Source: Acidobacteriota bacterium (lineage in GTDB: Bacteria > Acidobacteriota > Terriglobia > Bryobacterales > Bryobacteraceae). From it: 64,000 nucleotides of DNA. The DNA is taken from positions 62,001-126,000 of the forward strand of contig JANXRE010000019.1 in NCBI GenBank assembly GCA_025353165.1. Reading direction: 5' to 3'. Shown here one piece after another: positions 17,881 through 29,490 of the stretch (its first letter is position 1; every line of letters starts with the position of its first letter). The position numbers were made by a program, and so were the translations under genes. The notes under the pieces were generated by a model, which was given only the letters and a program-made list of their open reading frames with translations, had not been told where the DNA came from and did not search any database.

Positions 17881-18831
17881 CTAGGGCTTATCCGTCACGC
17901 CCGACACGGCCTTCTTCACCGTGTCCGTCGTCTGGCGCGCCTTGTTAGCCGCGGCCTTGTACGCCTGGATCTCGCGGTCCATGTCCGCCCGGCGTTTGGT
18001 GAGACGGTAAGCGTTGGCAAGCTCAAAGTGCGCCGTCGGATTGTCGGGCTGCAGCTTCACCGCCGTTTCCAGCGGCGCCGCGGCGTCCGCCGCCCTCTCC
18101 GCCGCGAGCAAGGAACGGCCGAGTCCAAGATACGCGTCGGCGAACATCACATCCAGCTTGGTCGCGCGGGTAAAACGTTCGATGGCTTCCTTGTAATTCT
18201 CCGCCTGCCGCGCCAGTTCCGCCAGCACGAACTCCGCCCCGGCGTTGTTCGGATCGATGCGCAGTTCCTCCTCGAATTCCTTTTTCGCCTCGTCCTTCGC
18301 GGAGGGCGTCTCGGGCTTCGACAGCAGCATGCGCCCGATCCGGTAATGAATGCCCGGCAAGTCCGGATTTTTCTTGAGCACCACGCGGTACTCTTCACTG
18401 GCCTCATCCCACTTGCCCTGAGTCTCCAAAGCCTCCGCGTTCAACTCATGCACCTGGTAAGCGTCCGGATGCGTGAACAGCAGAGTCTGCGACGCGCGAA
18501 GAGAAAGATCGGAATACGTGTGAACCGCGAGATACAAAATGTCCGCATCGCCCGCAAAATCCCGGCTTAGAATCTCAATCAGTTCCGCGGCGGCAGTCAC
18601 GTTGTTCAGCGACATCGCGCAGCGCACGCCGCCCACGCCGAGCCGGTGTTTCAGATCGGAGTCGCTGGCCGCGGCATAAGCCTTCTTCACCAGCGGAAGT
18701 CCCTGCGGGCAGCGGCCGCTGTCGAGCAAGCCCGCCGTCTTCACCGCGTCGACAAGCGGAACCGAGCGGCGAGCAGCCGTCTGCGCCGAGGCGAGCGAAA
18801 GCGCTGCGATAACACAGAAGAGGTAATACAT
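17881..18831 (-). CDS. Exported TPR-repeat protein, partner of the ASPIC/UnbV protein
   Basis: The 316-residue protein has a signal peptide (about residues 1-16) and tetratricopeptide repeats from roughly residue 110 to 285 (for example AGAEFVLAELARQAENYKEA and DAYLGLGRSLLAAERAADAA). TPRs mediate protein binding. It lies four bases upstream of the ASPIC/UnbV gene. Such TPR/ASPIC pairs recur in Acidobacteria, which suggests a joint periplasmic or surface role, but the function is unknown. Confidence 0.75.
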   Translation of the reverse strand: MYYLFCVIAALSLASAQTAARRSVPLVDAVKTAGLLDSGRCPQGLPLVKKAYAAASDSDLKHRLGVGGVRCAMSLNNVTAAAELIEILSRDFAGDADILYLAVHTYSDLSLRASQTLLFTHPDAYQVHELNAEALETQGKWDEASEEYRVVLKKNPDLPGIHYRIGRMLLSKPETPSAKDEAKKEFEEELRIDPNNAGAEFVLAELARQAENYKEAIERFTRATKLDVMFADAYLGLGRSLLAAERAADAAAPLETAVKLQPDNPTAHFELANAYRLTKRRADMDREIQAYKAAANKARQTTDTVKKAVSGVTDKP

Positions 18832-19001
18832 GGAAAAAGAGCCTAACCGTGGTTTCGAACAGCAGCGGAACGTCCGCTACGCAGCGGATCGCGAGGACCG
18901 TATAAGGGTTCTCAGCGTCCCCGAAACGACTACCCAGTCCACTTTACCAGTTCCAGGATAGCCGGACGTACACGTCGATACCGGCAGGATGCACGATGCT
19001 G

Positions 19002-19044
19002 TCGCCGTACCGGCGATCCGGCAACAACCCGAAGCCATTGTTTC
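19002..19044 (+). repeat. Direct repeat copy 1, flanking the TIGR03437 gene
   Basis: It begins tcgccgtacc, has a variable middle, and ends in the 18-base string acccgaagccattgtttc. A second copy, with the same start and the same end but a shorter middle, lies at 22604-22639. The pair brackets the 19182-22565 gene in direct orientation. Confidence 0.7.
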
Positions 19045-19103
19045 CTATTTATTAAGGATACTTAAGCAGGGATTAGGGTACTATTGCCGTGCATGACGAA
19101 TCC

Positions 19104-19169
19104 GTGGGGCAAACCCCTGGTTTGCTGCCGGACGAGGGCGTCCGGCGCGGTCCAGGGGGACCGCCCCAC
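19104..19169 (-). repeat. Three tandem perfect hairpins (REP-like or terminator-like element)
   Basis: Three adjacent perfect hairpins are present: stem 7 bp at 19109-19115/19119-19125 with a cct loop, stem 8 bp at 19127-19134/19139-19146 with an aggg loop, and stem 7 bp at 19147-19153/19158-19164 with an aggg loop. The outermost gtggggc and gccccac could also pair and enclose them in a cloverleaf. It lies 12 bases past the stop of the TIGR03437 gene and may protect or terminate its mRNA; no T-tract follows. Confidence 0.6.
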
Positions 19170-19181
19170 AAACGCTAAAAG

Positions 19182-22100
19182 TTACTGAGCCGGGCCAACC
19201 ACCACCGTGGCCGAGTTACTCGCGTTGTTGCCGATGATGATCTGCACCGAAGTTGGACCGGAGAGCGCCCAGCTCGGGACGCGGAAGTTGATCTGAATCG
19301 CGCCCGCCACCAACGTCGGGGCCGGGCCCGCATACGTGATGTCGGTCGGATCCAGTGGAACTCCACCCAGCTTCACCGTGACCGGCGCGACGATCTGCGG
19401 GAACGGAGGCGTCCCCGGAGTCACCGATCCGGTGATGGGCAGCGGCGAAACCAAACCTTCGCCGGTGCCGTAGATCGATACGACGGAGCCGATCGGAGCA
19501 GGAGCGGCGGGACCGTTATAGCTGCCGATTTGGTTCAAGGCGGCCGCCTGCCCGAGGCCGGACGCATTAGCCGTGAAAATGCCCGGCGCGGTACTGCCGA
19601 CGGCCTGGACGACGACGCTCGATAGGAACCCGTTGCGGCGGATCTGGATATTAGTCTGCGGCCGGCCGGCGATCTCGTAGGGCACGATCGCGCTGACCTT
19701 GGTCGGAGAGACATACACGAGAGGCGCCGGCTGTCCGTCGAACAGCACCTGGGTGCCGGCGAGGTCGGTGGTAACCCGATGAGTGGTGGGATCGAGAGTC
19801 AACTGGGTCAACCCATCCGGCCCCAGATTGCTTCCTTCCAAATAAAGGATCTCGCCCGGAGAAATCGCGCCGAAAGCAAAGCTGGCCGAATTCTGCACTT
19901 TGCCAATCGACGGCGCGGTCGACATCGTGAGGCTGACGTTCAGCGTCTGGGAGACGAAGCCCGGGGCGGTGACGCTGATGGTTCCGGAGCACGTTTCGAT
20001 CCCGAGCCCCGCCACATTCGGCGTGACCGTGATCGTCGCGGGAGTGGAACCGGTGAGGGGCGCTACCGAGAACCAGTTCCCGCCGCAGGTCGTATTCGAG
20101 ATTGCGATGGTCAGGTTCGCTACGTCGCTGGACGTGATCTGCACGGTTTGGGCCGGCGGATTTAGCCCGCCGACGCTGCCGTAGAACGACAGCGAGGAAG
20201 GCGTGGGAATGAGCGTCCCGACAGTCCCGACCGTCAAGGTCACCGGAATGGAGACCGGCGAGTTGGCGGCTCCGGGAATTTGAATCGTCACGGTTCCCGT
20301 ATAGTTGCCCTTCGACAATTGGCCGTTCGAGTTTCCACTGATTACGATGGATCCGGGAGAAACGCCTGCCGCGGGGGCGACGGAAAGCCAGTTGCCGCCC
20401 GTGGCGGTGGACGCGAACGCGCTGAATGCCAGCGAGGCCGCGGAGGCCGGAGTGGTGATTTGAACGGTCTGGGTCACTGCCGCGGACGATCCGAGGACCT
20501 GCACCAGGTTCACCACGGACGGACTCGCCACGGCGCTCACGTTGGACAGGACATTCATGGTCACCGTTAAATTCTCCGAAGTGGGCAGGTTCGGCGACGT
20601 GATAGTAACGGTTCCGGAGTATTGGCCGGGGCTGAGAGAGCTGGGGACGACCGTAACCGGGACGTTGGCCGGCGTCGTGCCCGCGACGTTTCCGACGAAA
20701 AGCCAATTGCCGGCGCCGGGGCCGGTGAATCCAGTCGCGGTATAGGTAACCTGAGTCAGCGGGTCGGTGCTGGTCAGGTTGATGAATTGCGGCGCGGACA
20801 CTCCGCTTTGGTAATTCACGCTAAAAGTGAGCGAGTTCTGAGCGACGTCCAGCAGGGGTAAATTGCTTACGTTGAAGTTGACGGGAACGATCAGTGTATC
20901 GCTGGCGCCGGGCACGCTCAGGGTAATGGAACCCGGGCAGGTAACGACGGGAGCTATCCCGCCAGGCGACGCCGATACAGTGAGGGTAGCCGGAGTCAGC
21001 CCGGTGGTGGGCTGCACGCTAAGCCATCCGCCGCCGCACGACGTGTTCGTGGCAACCGCCGTGTAGGTCAGAGGAGTTCCCGTGCTCCCGACCTGAATCT
21101 GCTGCGCGGCAGGCGGGAGCTTCCCGGCCTCGTAGTTAAACGTGAGGCTGGAAGCTTGTGTCGTTAGCAGCGTTGTTTTGCTAACGTTCAGCACCACTGG
21201 AAACTGCTGCGGGGTGTTCCCCGCGCCCGGTGCGGACACGGTAACGGACGCGGTGAACCTGCCCGTCGCAAGATTCGCCGGGTTGGTGGTCAGGGTCAGC
21301 GTTGCCGGGGTATTTCCCGAAGCGGGCGAAAGCGCCAGCCACTGCGTCGAGCCGCTCGCCGTATCATACGCAACTGCCGCGGTGTACGGGAAAGGAGTCG
21401 ACGAGCTGGCCAGCGAAATGGTCTGCGGCGCGGGACCCGCCTGCCCGATCTGGTAGTTGAAGGGCTGCGGCGGCGTTCCGATCTGCAGCAACGGGCTGTT
21501 GCTGACCAGCAGGCTGACCTGGATCGTCTGGTTGGGGTTCGAAGCCCCGACTGCGTTCACCAGGATTTCCGCGGTATAGGTGCCGGTTGCCAGGTTGTTC
21601 GGAAGGATGGTGACGGAATTCGTTACAGGGACGGTCTTTGAAACCGTGCCCCCCAGCGGACTCACGATCAGCCATCCGGGCGTTCCCGTCAGATACTGAG
21701 CACTCAGCGTGTAGAACAACGGATTGACGCTATCGGTGTAGAACGTCACGGTTTGCGCAAGCCCCGCGGTGCTGGTGCCGGTCTGGTAGGCGAAGTTCAA
21801 TGTCGACGGGCTGAAACTCACCGAGGGCAGCCCCGTAACATTCAGGGTGACGGGCACCATGGTTGGGGTTCCGCCGCCGGCCGGCGAAAGCGTAATCGTC
21901 CCGTTGTAGGTTCCAATCACCAGTCCGGCGAGACTCACCGTCACGGCCACCTGGCTGGTGTGTGTCGGCCCGGTGGGGACTGCCGTGGTTGGAAATACCG
22001 CCAACCAGTTCCCGCTTAATGTCGTCGCGACGACATTAAAGGTGGTGACCGCGTTGTTGGGCGCGGTCACGGTCAGGAACTGCCCGGGCGCGCTGGTCCC

Positions 22101-22565
22101 GGTTTGCGCGGTGAACGTGACGTTCGGGGGATTGGAGGTCAGGGCTCCCCCGGAGCCGGTCGTCCCGCCGATGGTAATGTTGATCGGAACGGAGACCGGC
22201 GTTGTACCCGCGGCGGTCGAAGAAATAATCAGGTTCCCGGTGTAGGGTCCATCCGGAGCGCCGAATTGCTGGTAGAGATCGAAACTAAGCGGAGTGGAGC
22301 CGCCGGTCTGAGTCAACGCGAAATAGGGGACCACGGTATTCAGCGCCAAGCTCAGGGAGACCGTATAGTTGGTCGCAGTGGCGCTGACCGCCTTATACGG
22401 CACCTGCCCAAGGAGTCCCCCCGAGGGGACCGTCAGCGAGATCTGTGGTACCGCCGTGCCGGACGGCGTTTGCAGGGCGAAGGATTGCCCCATCGCTGTG
22501 TCGAAGCAACCCAGGGTCAGGGCCAGCGCCAACGCAGTGTAATTCCATGTGCTCAAGCGGTTCAT
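19182..22565 (-). CDS. Large secreted repeat protein with BACON-like domains and TIGR03437 C-terminal domain
   Basis: From ATG 22565 (GAGG seven bases upstream) the protein has 1127 residues with a signal peptide (about residues 1-27). At least seven repeats of about 90-100 residues carry the BACON-type pattern of an aromatic pair and a serine/proline turn: GNWLAVFP, GWLIVSPLGG, QWLALSPASG, GWLSVQPTTG, GNWLFVG, GNWLSVAPAAG, GNWFSVAPLTG. The last 230 or so residues, from KVQNSASFAFG, form a TIGR03437-type domain (GEILYLEGSNLGP, VSIYGTGEGLVSP, VQIIIGNNASNSATV) that is a hallmark of Solibacter-like genomes. The role is unknown; carbohydrate or surface binding is likely from the folds. An upstream ATG at 22622 is less likely. 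Confidence 0.85.
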   Translation of the reverse strand: MNRLSTWNYTALALALTLGCFDTAMGQSFALQTPSGTAVPQISLTVPSGGLLGQVPYKAVSATATNYTVSLSLALNTVVPYFALTQTGGSTPLSFDLYQQFGAPDGPYTGNLIISSTAAGTTPVSVPINITIGGTTGSGGALTSNPPNVTFTAQTGTSAPGQFLTVTAPNNAVTTFNVVATTLSGNWLAVFPTTAVPTGPTHTSQVAVTVSLAGLVIGTYNGTITLSPAGGGTPTMVPVTLNVTGLPSVSFSPSTLNFAYQTGTSTAGLAQTVTFYTDSVNPLFYTLSAQYLTGTPGWLIVSPLGGTVSKTVPVTNSVTILPNNLATGTYTAEILVNAVGASNPNQTIQVSLLVSNSPLLQIGTPPQPFNYQIGQAGPAPQTISLASSSTPFPYTAAVAYDTASGSTQWLALSPASGNTPATLTLTTNPANLATGRFTASVTVSAPGAGNTPQQFPVVLNVSKTTLLTTQASSLTFNYEAGKLPPAAQQIQVGSTGTPLTYTAVATNTSCGGGWLSVQPTTGLTPATLTVSASPGGIAPVVTCPGSITLSVPGASDTLIVPVNFNVSNLPLLDVAQNSLTFSVNYQSGVSAPQFINLTSTDPLTQVTYTATGFTGPGAGNWLFVGNVAGTTPANVPVTVVPSSLSPGQYSGTVTITSPNLPTSENLTVTMNVLSNVSAVASPSVVNLVQVLGSSAAVTQTVQITTPASAASLAFSAFASTATGGNWLSVAPAAGVSPGSIVISGNSNGQLSKGNYTGTVTIQIPGAANSPVSIPVTLTVGTVGTLIPTPSSLSFYGSVGGLNPPAQTVQITSSDVANLTIAISNTTCGGNWFSVAPLTGSTPATITVTPNVAGLGIETCSGTISVTAPGFVSQTLNVSLTMSTAPSIGKVQNSASFAFGAISPGEILYLEGSNLGPDGLTQLTLDPTTHRVTTDLAGTQVLFDGQPAPLVYVSPTKVSAIVPYEIAGRPQTNIQIRRNGFLSSVVVQAVGSTAPGIFTANASGLGQAAALNQIGSYNGPAAPAPIGSVVSIYGTGEGLVSPLPITGSVTPGTPPFPQIVAPVTVKLGGVPLDPTDITYAGPAPTLVAGAIQINFRVPSWALSGPTSVQIIIGNNASNSATVVVGPAQ

Positions 22566-22603
22566 GAGGACCTCGTTTATCAACCAGGCTGCACTACATG
22601 CAA

Positions 22604-22639
22604 TCGCCGTACCAGGCGGCAACCCGAAGCCATTGTTTC
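22604..22639 (+). repeat. Direct repeat copy 2, upstream of the TIGR03437 gene
   Basis: It shares tcgccgtacc at its start and the 18-base acccgaagccattgtttc at its end with the copy at 19002-19044. It lies about 40 bases upstream of the gene start, inside the probable promoter region. Confidence 0.7.
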
Positions 22640-22755
22640 ACATCTAACGGAATTCGTGAACAGCGATTCAGTTCGGAACCTCACAAACGCTTGGCCAAAA
22701 CCAGGCCCGCATTCAGGTCAAACGCCCGATGACCGCAGAGTGCTCATTGCGAGTC

Positions 22756-23064
22756 TTAATCCGAACCGAGACCAAAGGCGCGTAACTCGCGTAAAGCCTC
22801 CGAAAATCCCCGCCGGGCCGGCTGAAACTTCTCGCCGCTGCGGCCGTCGATGCCGCTTGAATTGCGCGCTTGCTTCAAATAAACTTGGGGTCGCTTGCCG
22901 TCTGCCCCGAACATGGCGGCATGGCTGAGCGACGTGAGGACCTGAATCGCCACCTTCCGGCGCATGATTGGGTCCCGGGCTTGGTACACGGACCCAAACG
23001 CGCCGCGCCCTAGCTCGCTCTGAATCTGACCTTGATACCGGCCGATTTGACCCAAAACGCCCAT
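22756..23064 (-). pseudogene. Truncated Ser/Thr protein kinase remnant
   Basis: Residues 1-43 match the start of a bacterial Hanks-type Ser/Thr kinase: IGRYQ, the glycine-rich loop LGRGAFGSVYQARD, and VAIQVL, where active kinases have the ATP-anchoring lysine (VAIKVL). The lysine is replaced by Gln and everything after this point is unrelated; the frame stops after 102 codons with no catalytic loop or DFG motif. It is a decayed 5' fragment. The rest of the region (22566-22755 and 23065-23240) shows no gene apart from the repeat copy at 22604. Confidence 0.75.
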
Positions 23065-23240
23065 CAGCGTCGATGTTCAATCAGCGTATCGCGATGTGCC
23101 GCAAACCGTGGCGGAGGCGGGGAACTGCGGCCGCGCGCTACCCGATTGCGTTGAACGACAAGCGAGGTTTGGAACGGCGCCAGTCCGATTCGTCAACCGT
23201 ATAGACGATAGCGTGGACCCGTGTGATAGCGTAAAGACAG

Positions 23241-23961
23241 GTGGGAGAAGGTACCGAGCAGGCGCTGATACGGGCGGTCGAGCTGGGAAAATCATTCCGG
23301 TCCGGCGATTCGGATCTGGTGGTCTTCGCCGGCCTCAATTTGGAAGTGGCGCGCGGCGAAAGGCTGGCCGTGATTGGCGAATCCGGGGCAGGAAAGAGCA
23401 CACTGCTGCACCTGCTGGGAGGTCTGGACAGGCCTTCAAACGGTACGATATACTTCGGGAACAACGACATCGCCCGGTTTTCCGAACGCGAACTGGCTGA
23501 GTTCCGGAACAGGGAAATCGGGTTCGTATGGCAAAATCACTCCCTGCTGCCGGAGTTTACCGCTCAGGAGAACGTGATGATGCCGCTGCTGATCAGGGGA
23601 ATCGCCCGCGCGGAGGGACTCCCGATAGCGCTCGAGAGGTTGCATGAAGTCGGATTGGGAAACCGTGCCTCCCATAGGGCCGGCGAATTATCGGGGGGAG
23701 AGCAACAGCGGGTCGCATTGGCTCGCGCGCTCGCCGCGAGGCCGAGTCTGCTGCTCGCCGACGAGCCGACAGGCAACCTGGATCACGGAACTGGCGAGAT
23801 GATCATGGATCTGCTTGAGGAGCTCCATCGCTCGCACCACCTGACCTCGATTTACGTCACGCACAACATTAAGTTCGCGGAGCGCGGCGACCGCATCTTA
23901 GAAATGGAGCGGGGATTTCTCGTGCCGGCCGCAATTGGTAGGGGAGAAAAGGGCAATTTAT

Positions 23962-23969
<8 letters not shown>
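23241..23969 (+). CDS. ABC transporter ATP-binding protein, LolD/MacB type
   Basis: The 242-residue ATPase has Walker A GESGAGKST, Q-loop FVWQNHSLLPEFT, signature LSGGEQQR, Walker B LLLADEP followed by TGNLD, and switch His in YVTHN. The TGNLD sequence and overall pattern place it with LolD/MacB/FtsE ATPases that power lipoprotein release or mechanotransmission. No cognate permease lies beside it. It probably starts at GTG 23241. Its last eight bases overlap the clpC start, which suggests coupled expression. Confidence 0.88.
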
Positions 23970-26439
<2,470 letters not shown>

Positions 26440-26555
26440 GTTGCAAGGTCTTGCAGGGAAGGGCGCCAGCTTCGGCCGGTGCCTTATTGTGCATTTCGGT
26501 CGAGATCTTATCTATAGAGAGAACACGTCGTTGTCATAGAAAAGGGTGCACGCAG
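26440..26555. other. Short intergenic region after clpC with weak hairpins
   Basis: It contains tgcaag/cttgca arms with a two-base loop at 26442-26455 and a ggcgcc/ggtgcc stem near 26462-26483, which may end clpC transcription. Neither is followed by a good T-run. Confidence 0.3.
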
Positions 26556-27541
26556 CTATGGCGGGTAGGTCTCCGATCTGCCCGGCTGTGCGGCGGTAGC
26601 CGAAATGGTCATCTCGTTGGCGATGTCGTTGACGATTTGGCAGAGGGCCAGCACCGTGTAGGGCTTGAACCCATGCGTCCGGATGTAATCGGCGATCTCT
26701 TCGCGGACGTCGCCGACCGTAACGGCTGGGCTGACGTATTTGTCGAAGCTGGCTACCGCCAGATGCGATACCGCCACAAAATCCTGAGTCTGGCCCGGTG
26801 TGACGGCGTGATTCAAGGCGTACGCGGTGGGAACGGTCCCGATGAGGATGAGCATGATCCGGCCCATGCCCTTTTGCCCGTCGTTTGAGCCGTGCCCTCG
26901 GGCGCCTTGTAGAGGCGCTTGTCCGGCACCAACTTCGTCGTCAGTAAAAGCAAGAGCGCGGCGCAGACAAAGCCGACCAGCGGCGATAGGAGCAGCGACC
27001 GTCCGATGTTGGCGGCCTGGCCCCAATCGACGCCGCTGGTTCCGGTGTTCGCGGCCATCAACTGGTTGGCGATGCCGACGCCGATGACGGATCCGATCAG
27101 GGTGTGCGAGCTGGACGATGGCAGGCCGAGCCACCGTGTGCCCAGGTTCCAATAATCGCCGCGACAGGCAAAGCGAAGACCATGGCGAATCCCGCTTGGC
27201 TTCCGGCCTGAAGAATCAGTTCGACCGGCAATAAAGAAGTTCCAGATGCCGGGCCAGAGCACTGCGACATGCGGATCGAGAGTGTGGGTGTAAATGACGG
27301 TGGCGACCGCGTTGGCCGTGTCGTGGAATCCGTTGACAAACTCAAAGCCGAGCGCGATCAGGAGCGCAACCTCCAGCAACAGGAACGGAAGAACGGACGT
27401 GCTCTTGACGCCCTGAAGATCGGAGACCAGATGCGCGCCGGCGTACCCGACGCCAACTACAAGAGCCAGCCCGAAAAGGGCCATGCCCAGCTTGCCGGCC
27501 CCTCTCGTCAGTTTCTGTTCCAGCGCGTGAGCGAGTCCTGA
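26556..27541 (-). pseudogene. Degraded PiT-family inorganic phosphate transporter
   Basis: PiT signatures appear in order but in changing frames: GFEFVNGFHDTANAV (near 27340), then a shift near 27235 to LLPVELILQAGS and GFAMVFAL, then back near 27152 to WLGLPSSSSHTLIG and GVDWGQAANIGRSLLLSP, then a shift near 26900 to GHGSNDGQKGMG and ILIGTVPTAYALN. Intervening pieces normally present, such as the segment after WNFF and the one before AHGSND, are missing. The frame ends at 26556 well before the second conserved half of a PiT protein. So the gene has at least three frame breaks, internal deletions and a lost C-terminus. It once imported phosphate with H+ or Na+. Confidence 0.88.
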
Positions 27542-27639
27542 CGAATCGGCTGCGATTCGGTGACCGCCGGTCGCGCTCCTTCTTTTCCGCCGTTTGGATG
27601 GGTACTGAAATTGGACTGAACGGAGGAGTAGTATATGGA

Positions 27640-28524
27640 ATGCTCAAGAATCTCGGGGCGTATCTCGCGCTTCGTTTCTTCGGTGTTGTACTGCTCGCAG
27701 GAGCGTGTTGCGCGCAGTTTCCGGATCCGGGCGCGGCACCGCCACAACCGGCGCTTAAGCCGCTGATTGGCGAGTTTGGTTCGGGCCGCGGCGTGATTCG
27801 AATCGCCGAGCGCGACGGCCACCTCGTGGTCCTCGATTCGCAGGGGAACCAACTCCCGCGCGTCGAGTACCCGGAGGTCGCCAGGATCGCGCCCCTGCGC
27901 CCCATCGCGGAGCTTCAGCGGGAAGCCGCGGGTGCCCGGCCTCCGGAAGAGAAGGGCAACTTCAACAAGCCCGACCTCGTCGAGCTGCGTGACCTGGACC
28001 CCTCCATCCGGTACGACATCCGCTACGCGACGGCCCGCAATTTTCTAGGCACGCCGGTCTACCCCGAGGCTCGCGCGAAAATGCAGCGTCCCGCGGCGGA
28101 GGCGCTGGTTCGAGCGAGCCTTAAACTAAAGGCCCGCGGATTCGGCCTGTTGATCCACGATGCCTACCGCCCGTGGTTCGTGACGAAGATCTTCTGGGAC
28201 GCGACGCCGCCTGAAAAACACGATTTTGTCGCGGATCCCTCGCAGGGCTCGCGCCACAACCGGGGCTGCGCCGTGGATCTCACTCTGTACCTCCTTTCCA
28301 GCGGGAAGCCGGCCGATATGACCGGCGCATACGACGAGATGTCGGAGCGTTCCTATCCCACCTATCCGGGTGGAACTTCGCTCCAGCGGTGGAACCGGGA
28401 CGTGCTTCGGTGGGCCATGGAAAGCGAGGGATTCGAAGTATACCCGTTTGAGTGGTGGCACTTTGACTACAAAGACTGGAGCAAGTATCCGATTCTGAAC
28501 CTCACGCTGGATCGGCTACGCTAG
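27640..28524 (+). CDS. Exported D-alanyl-D-alanine dipeptidase (VanX-like, M15D)
   Basis: From ATG 27640 the protein has 294 residues with a signal peptide (about residues 1-26); GGAGGAG lies upstream. An ATG at 27598 would extend the N-terminus. Zinc ligands His206 and Asp213 (SRHNRGCAVD) and His274, with catalytic Glu271 (EWWHFD) and the Arg of AYRP (Arg177), match VanX. VanX-type enzymes split D-Ala-D-Ala; chromosomal, exported forms generally recycle peptidoglycan peptides rather than confer vancomycin resistance. About 75 extra residues precede the catalytic domain and form a small beta-rich segment of unknown role. Confidence 0.88.
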   Translation: MLKNLGAYLALRFFGVVLLAGACCAQFPDPGAAPPQPALKPLIGEFGSGRGVIRIAERDGHLVVLDSQGNQLPRVEYPEVARIAPLRPIAELQREAAGARPPEEKGNFNKPDLVELRDLDPSIRYDIRYATARNFLGTPVYPEARAKMQRPAAEALVRASLKLKARGFGLLIHDAYRPWFVTKIFWDATPPEKHDFVADPSQGSRHNRGCAVDLTLYLLSSGKPADMTGAYDEMSERSYPTYPGGTSLQRWNRDVLRWAMESEGFEVYPFEWWHFDYKDWSKYPILNLTLDRLR

Positions 28525-28528
28525 TAGT

Positions 28529-28891
28529 TTGACCCCGAAAGCCAGGCAACTAACCATCCAATCCCGGGAACTTGCGCCCGGCATCGCGGTGGTTTCGCTC
28601 TCCGGCCGGCTCATGCTGGGACCGGAAGGCCAGGAAGTCGAGACGATAGTCGGCGACCTGCTGGACAAAGGCTATCGGAAGATCATTTTCGACATGACAG
28701 GGCTGACGCACATCGACAGCACCGGCATCGGACGCTGTATCGCGAGCCTGAACAAGATCTCACAAGCCGGCGGAAAGTTGCACATGGCGGGAGCGGCCGG
28801 ACAGGTGCGCGAAGGCTTTCGCGTGACGAGGCTCGACAAGGTTTTCCGGTTCTTCGAGGACGTGGCGGCCGCAAGCGCGGCCCTCGGCTAA
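28529..28891 (+). CDS. STAS-domain protein, anti-sigma-factor antagonist type
   Basis: The protein is a single 120-residue STAS domain: strand VVSLSGRLML, then KIIFDMTGL followed by the HIDSTGIGR loop, which carries the serine that is phosphorylated by an anti-sigma kinase in SpoIIAA/RsbV proteins. Such proteins release a sigma factor from its anti-sigma kinase. The only plausible start is TTG at 28529, four bases after the dipeptidase stop, with no clear ribosome-binding site, so translation may rely on the upstream gene. No sigma or anti-sigma gene is in the window. Confidence 0.82.
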   Translation: MTPKARQLTIQSRELAPGIAVVSLSGRLMLGPEGQEVETIVGDLLDKGYRKIIFDMTGLTHIDSTGIGRCIASLNKISQAGGKLHMAGAAGQVREGFRVTRLDKVFRFFEDVAAASAALG

Positions 28892-28923
28892 CAATCAGGC
28901 CCGGCGGGACTAAGCTGGTCTCG

Positions 28924-29490
28924 ATGAATACTCGCCGTTCGCTTCTATTCCGCGCCGCGCAGACGGCGCTCGCGGTTCCAGCACTGGGAATTCCGGGGCC
29001 ATTTCGTGGGGGCGTGGTCGAGGTCAGACGGGCGCGATCGAGCAGATGGTCCATTGCGGCATGACGGAACTGACCGGCGCGCCGGCCTGAACGAGGCTGG
29101 CGTTCCGAATCGCGACGTCATTGTCATTAACAGGTATCGCAAGGAACTCGTCGAGGCCGGAACGAAGATCAACAAGTTCATCCATCTCCCCGCCCTGAAG
29201 CACCATCAGTCGGCGGGCGTCATGGCCCTGAAGAACATGTCGCACGGACTCATGAACAACGTGTCGCGAAGCCACAGTTCGCCGACGCTGAACGCGTGCG
29301 GCACATTCATTCCGGCCGTCGTGAATCTGCCTGTCATCCGGCAAAATGCGGCGCTTCACATCGTCGATGGCGTCCGGGCTTCATGAGCACCTTCCTGAAT
29401 TACCAGGTGGAGCACATCGAAATCGCCGCTTCGCTCGGGCTCGGCGAATTCGACGATCGCTACATAAACCTCCGCCCTGTTCAACTCTGA
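28924..29490 (+). pseudogene. Degraded DUF362-type Tat-exported protein
   Basis: An intact start (ATG 28924) encodes a twin-arginine signal (MNTRRSLLFRAAQTALAVP), but this frame stops near 29064. Typical DUF362 blocks then follow in other frames: VINRYRKELVEAGTKINKF and LKHHQSAGVMALKNMSHGL (29130-29260), CGTFIPAVVNLPVIRQ (29295-29345), and the C-terminal FLNYQVEHIEIAASLGLG (29390-29450). The piece that should lie between LHIVDGV and STFLNYQ is missing. So there are several frameshifts plus internal deletions. It overlaps the end of the convergent 29481 gene by ten bases. Confidence 0.82.

Larger units (their letters stand above)
18832..19181. other. Intergenic region holding a direct repeat and a triple-hairpin element
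   Basis: There is no gene here. The stretch holds the promoter region of the TPR gene, an AT-richer patch (about 19040-19090), one copy of a direct repeat (19002-19044) and a three-hairpin element (19104-19169) just downstream of the TIGR03437 gene. Confidence 0.6.

Noticed and set aside
27640-28524. VanX-like protein as a vancomycin-resistance determinant
   Set aside because: There is no VanA/VanH ligase-dehydrogenase or VanRS pair nearby and the protein is exported, which fits peptidoglycan recycling better.
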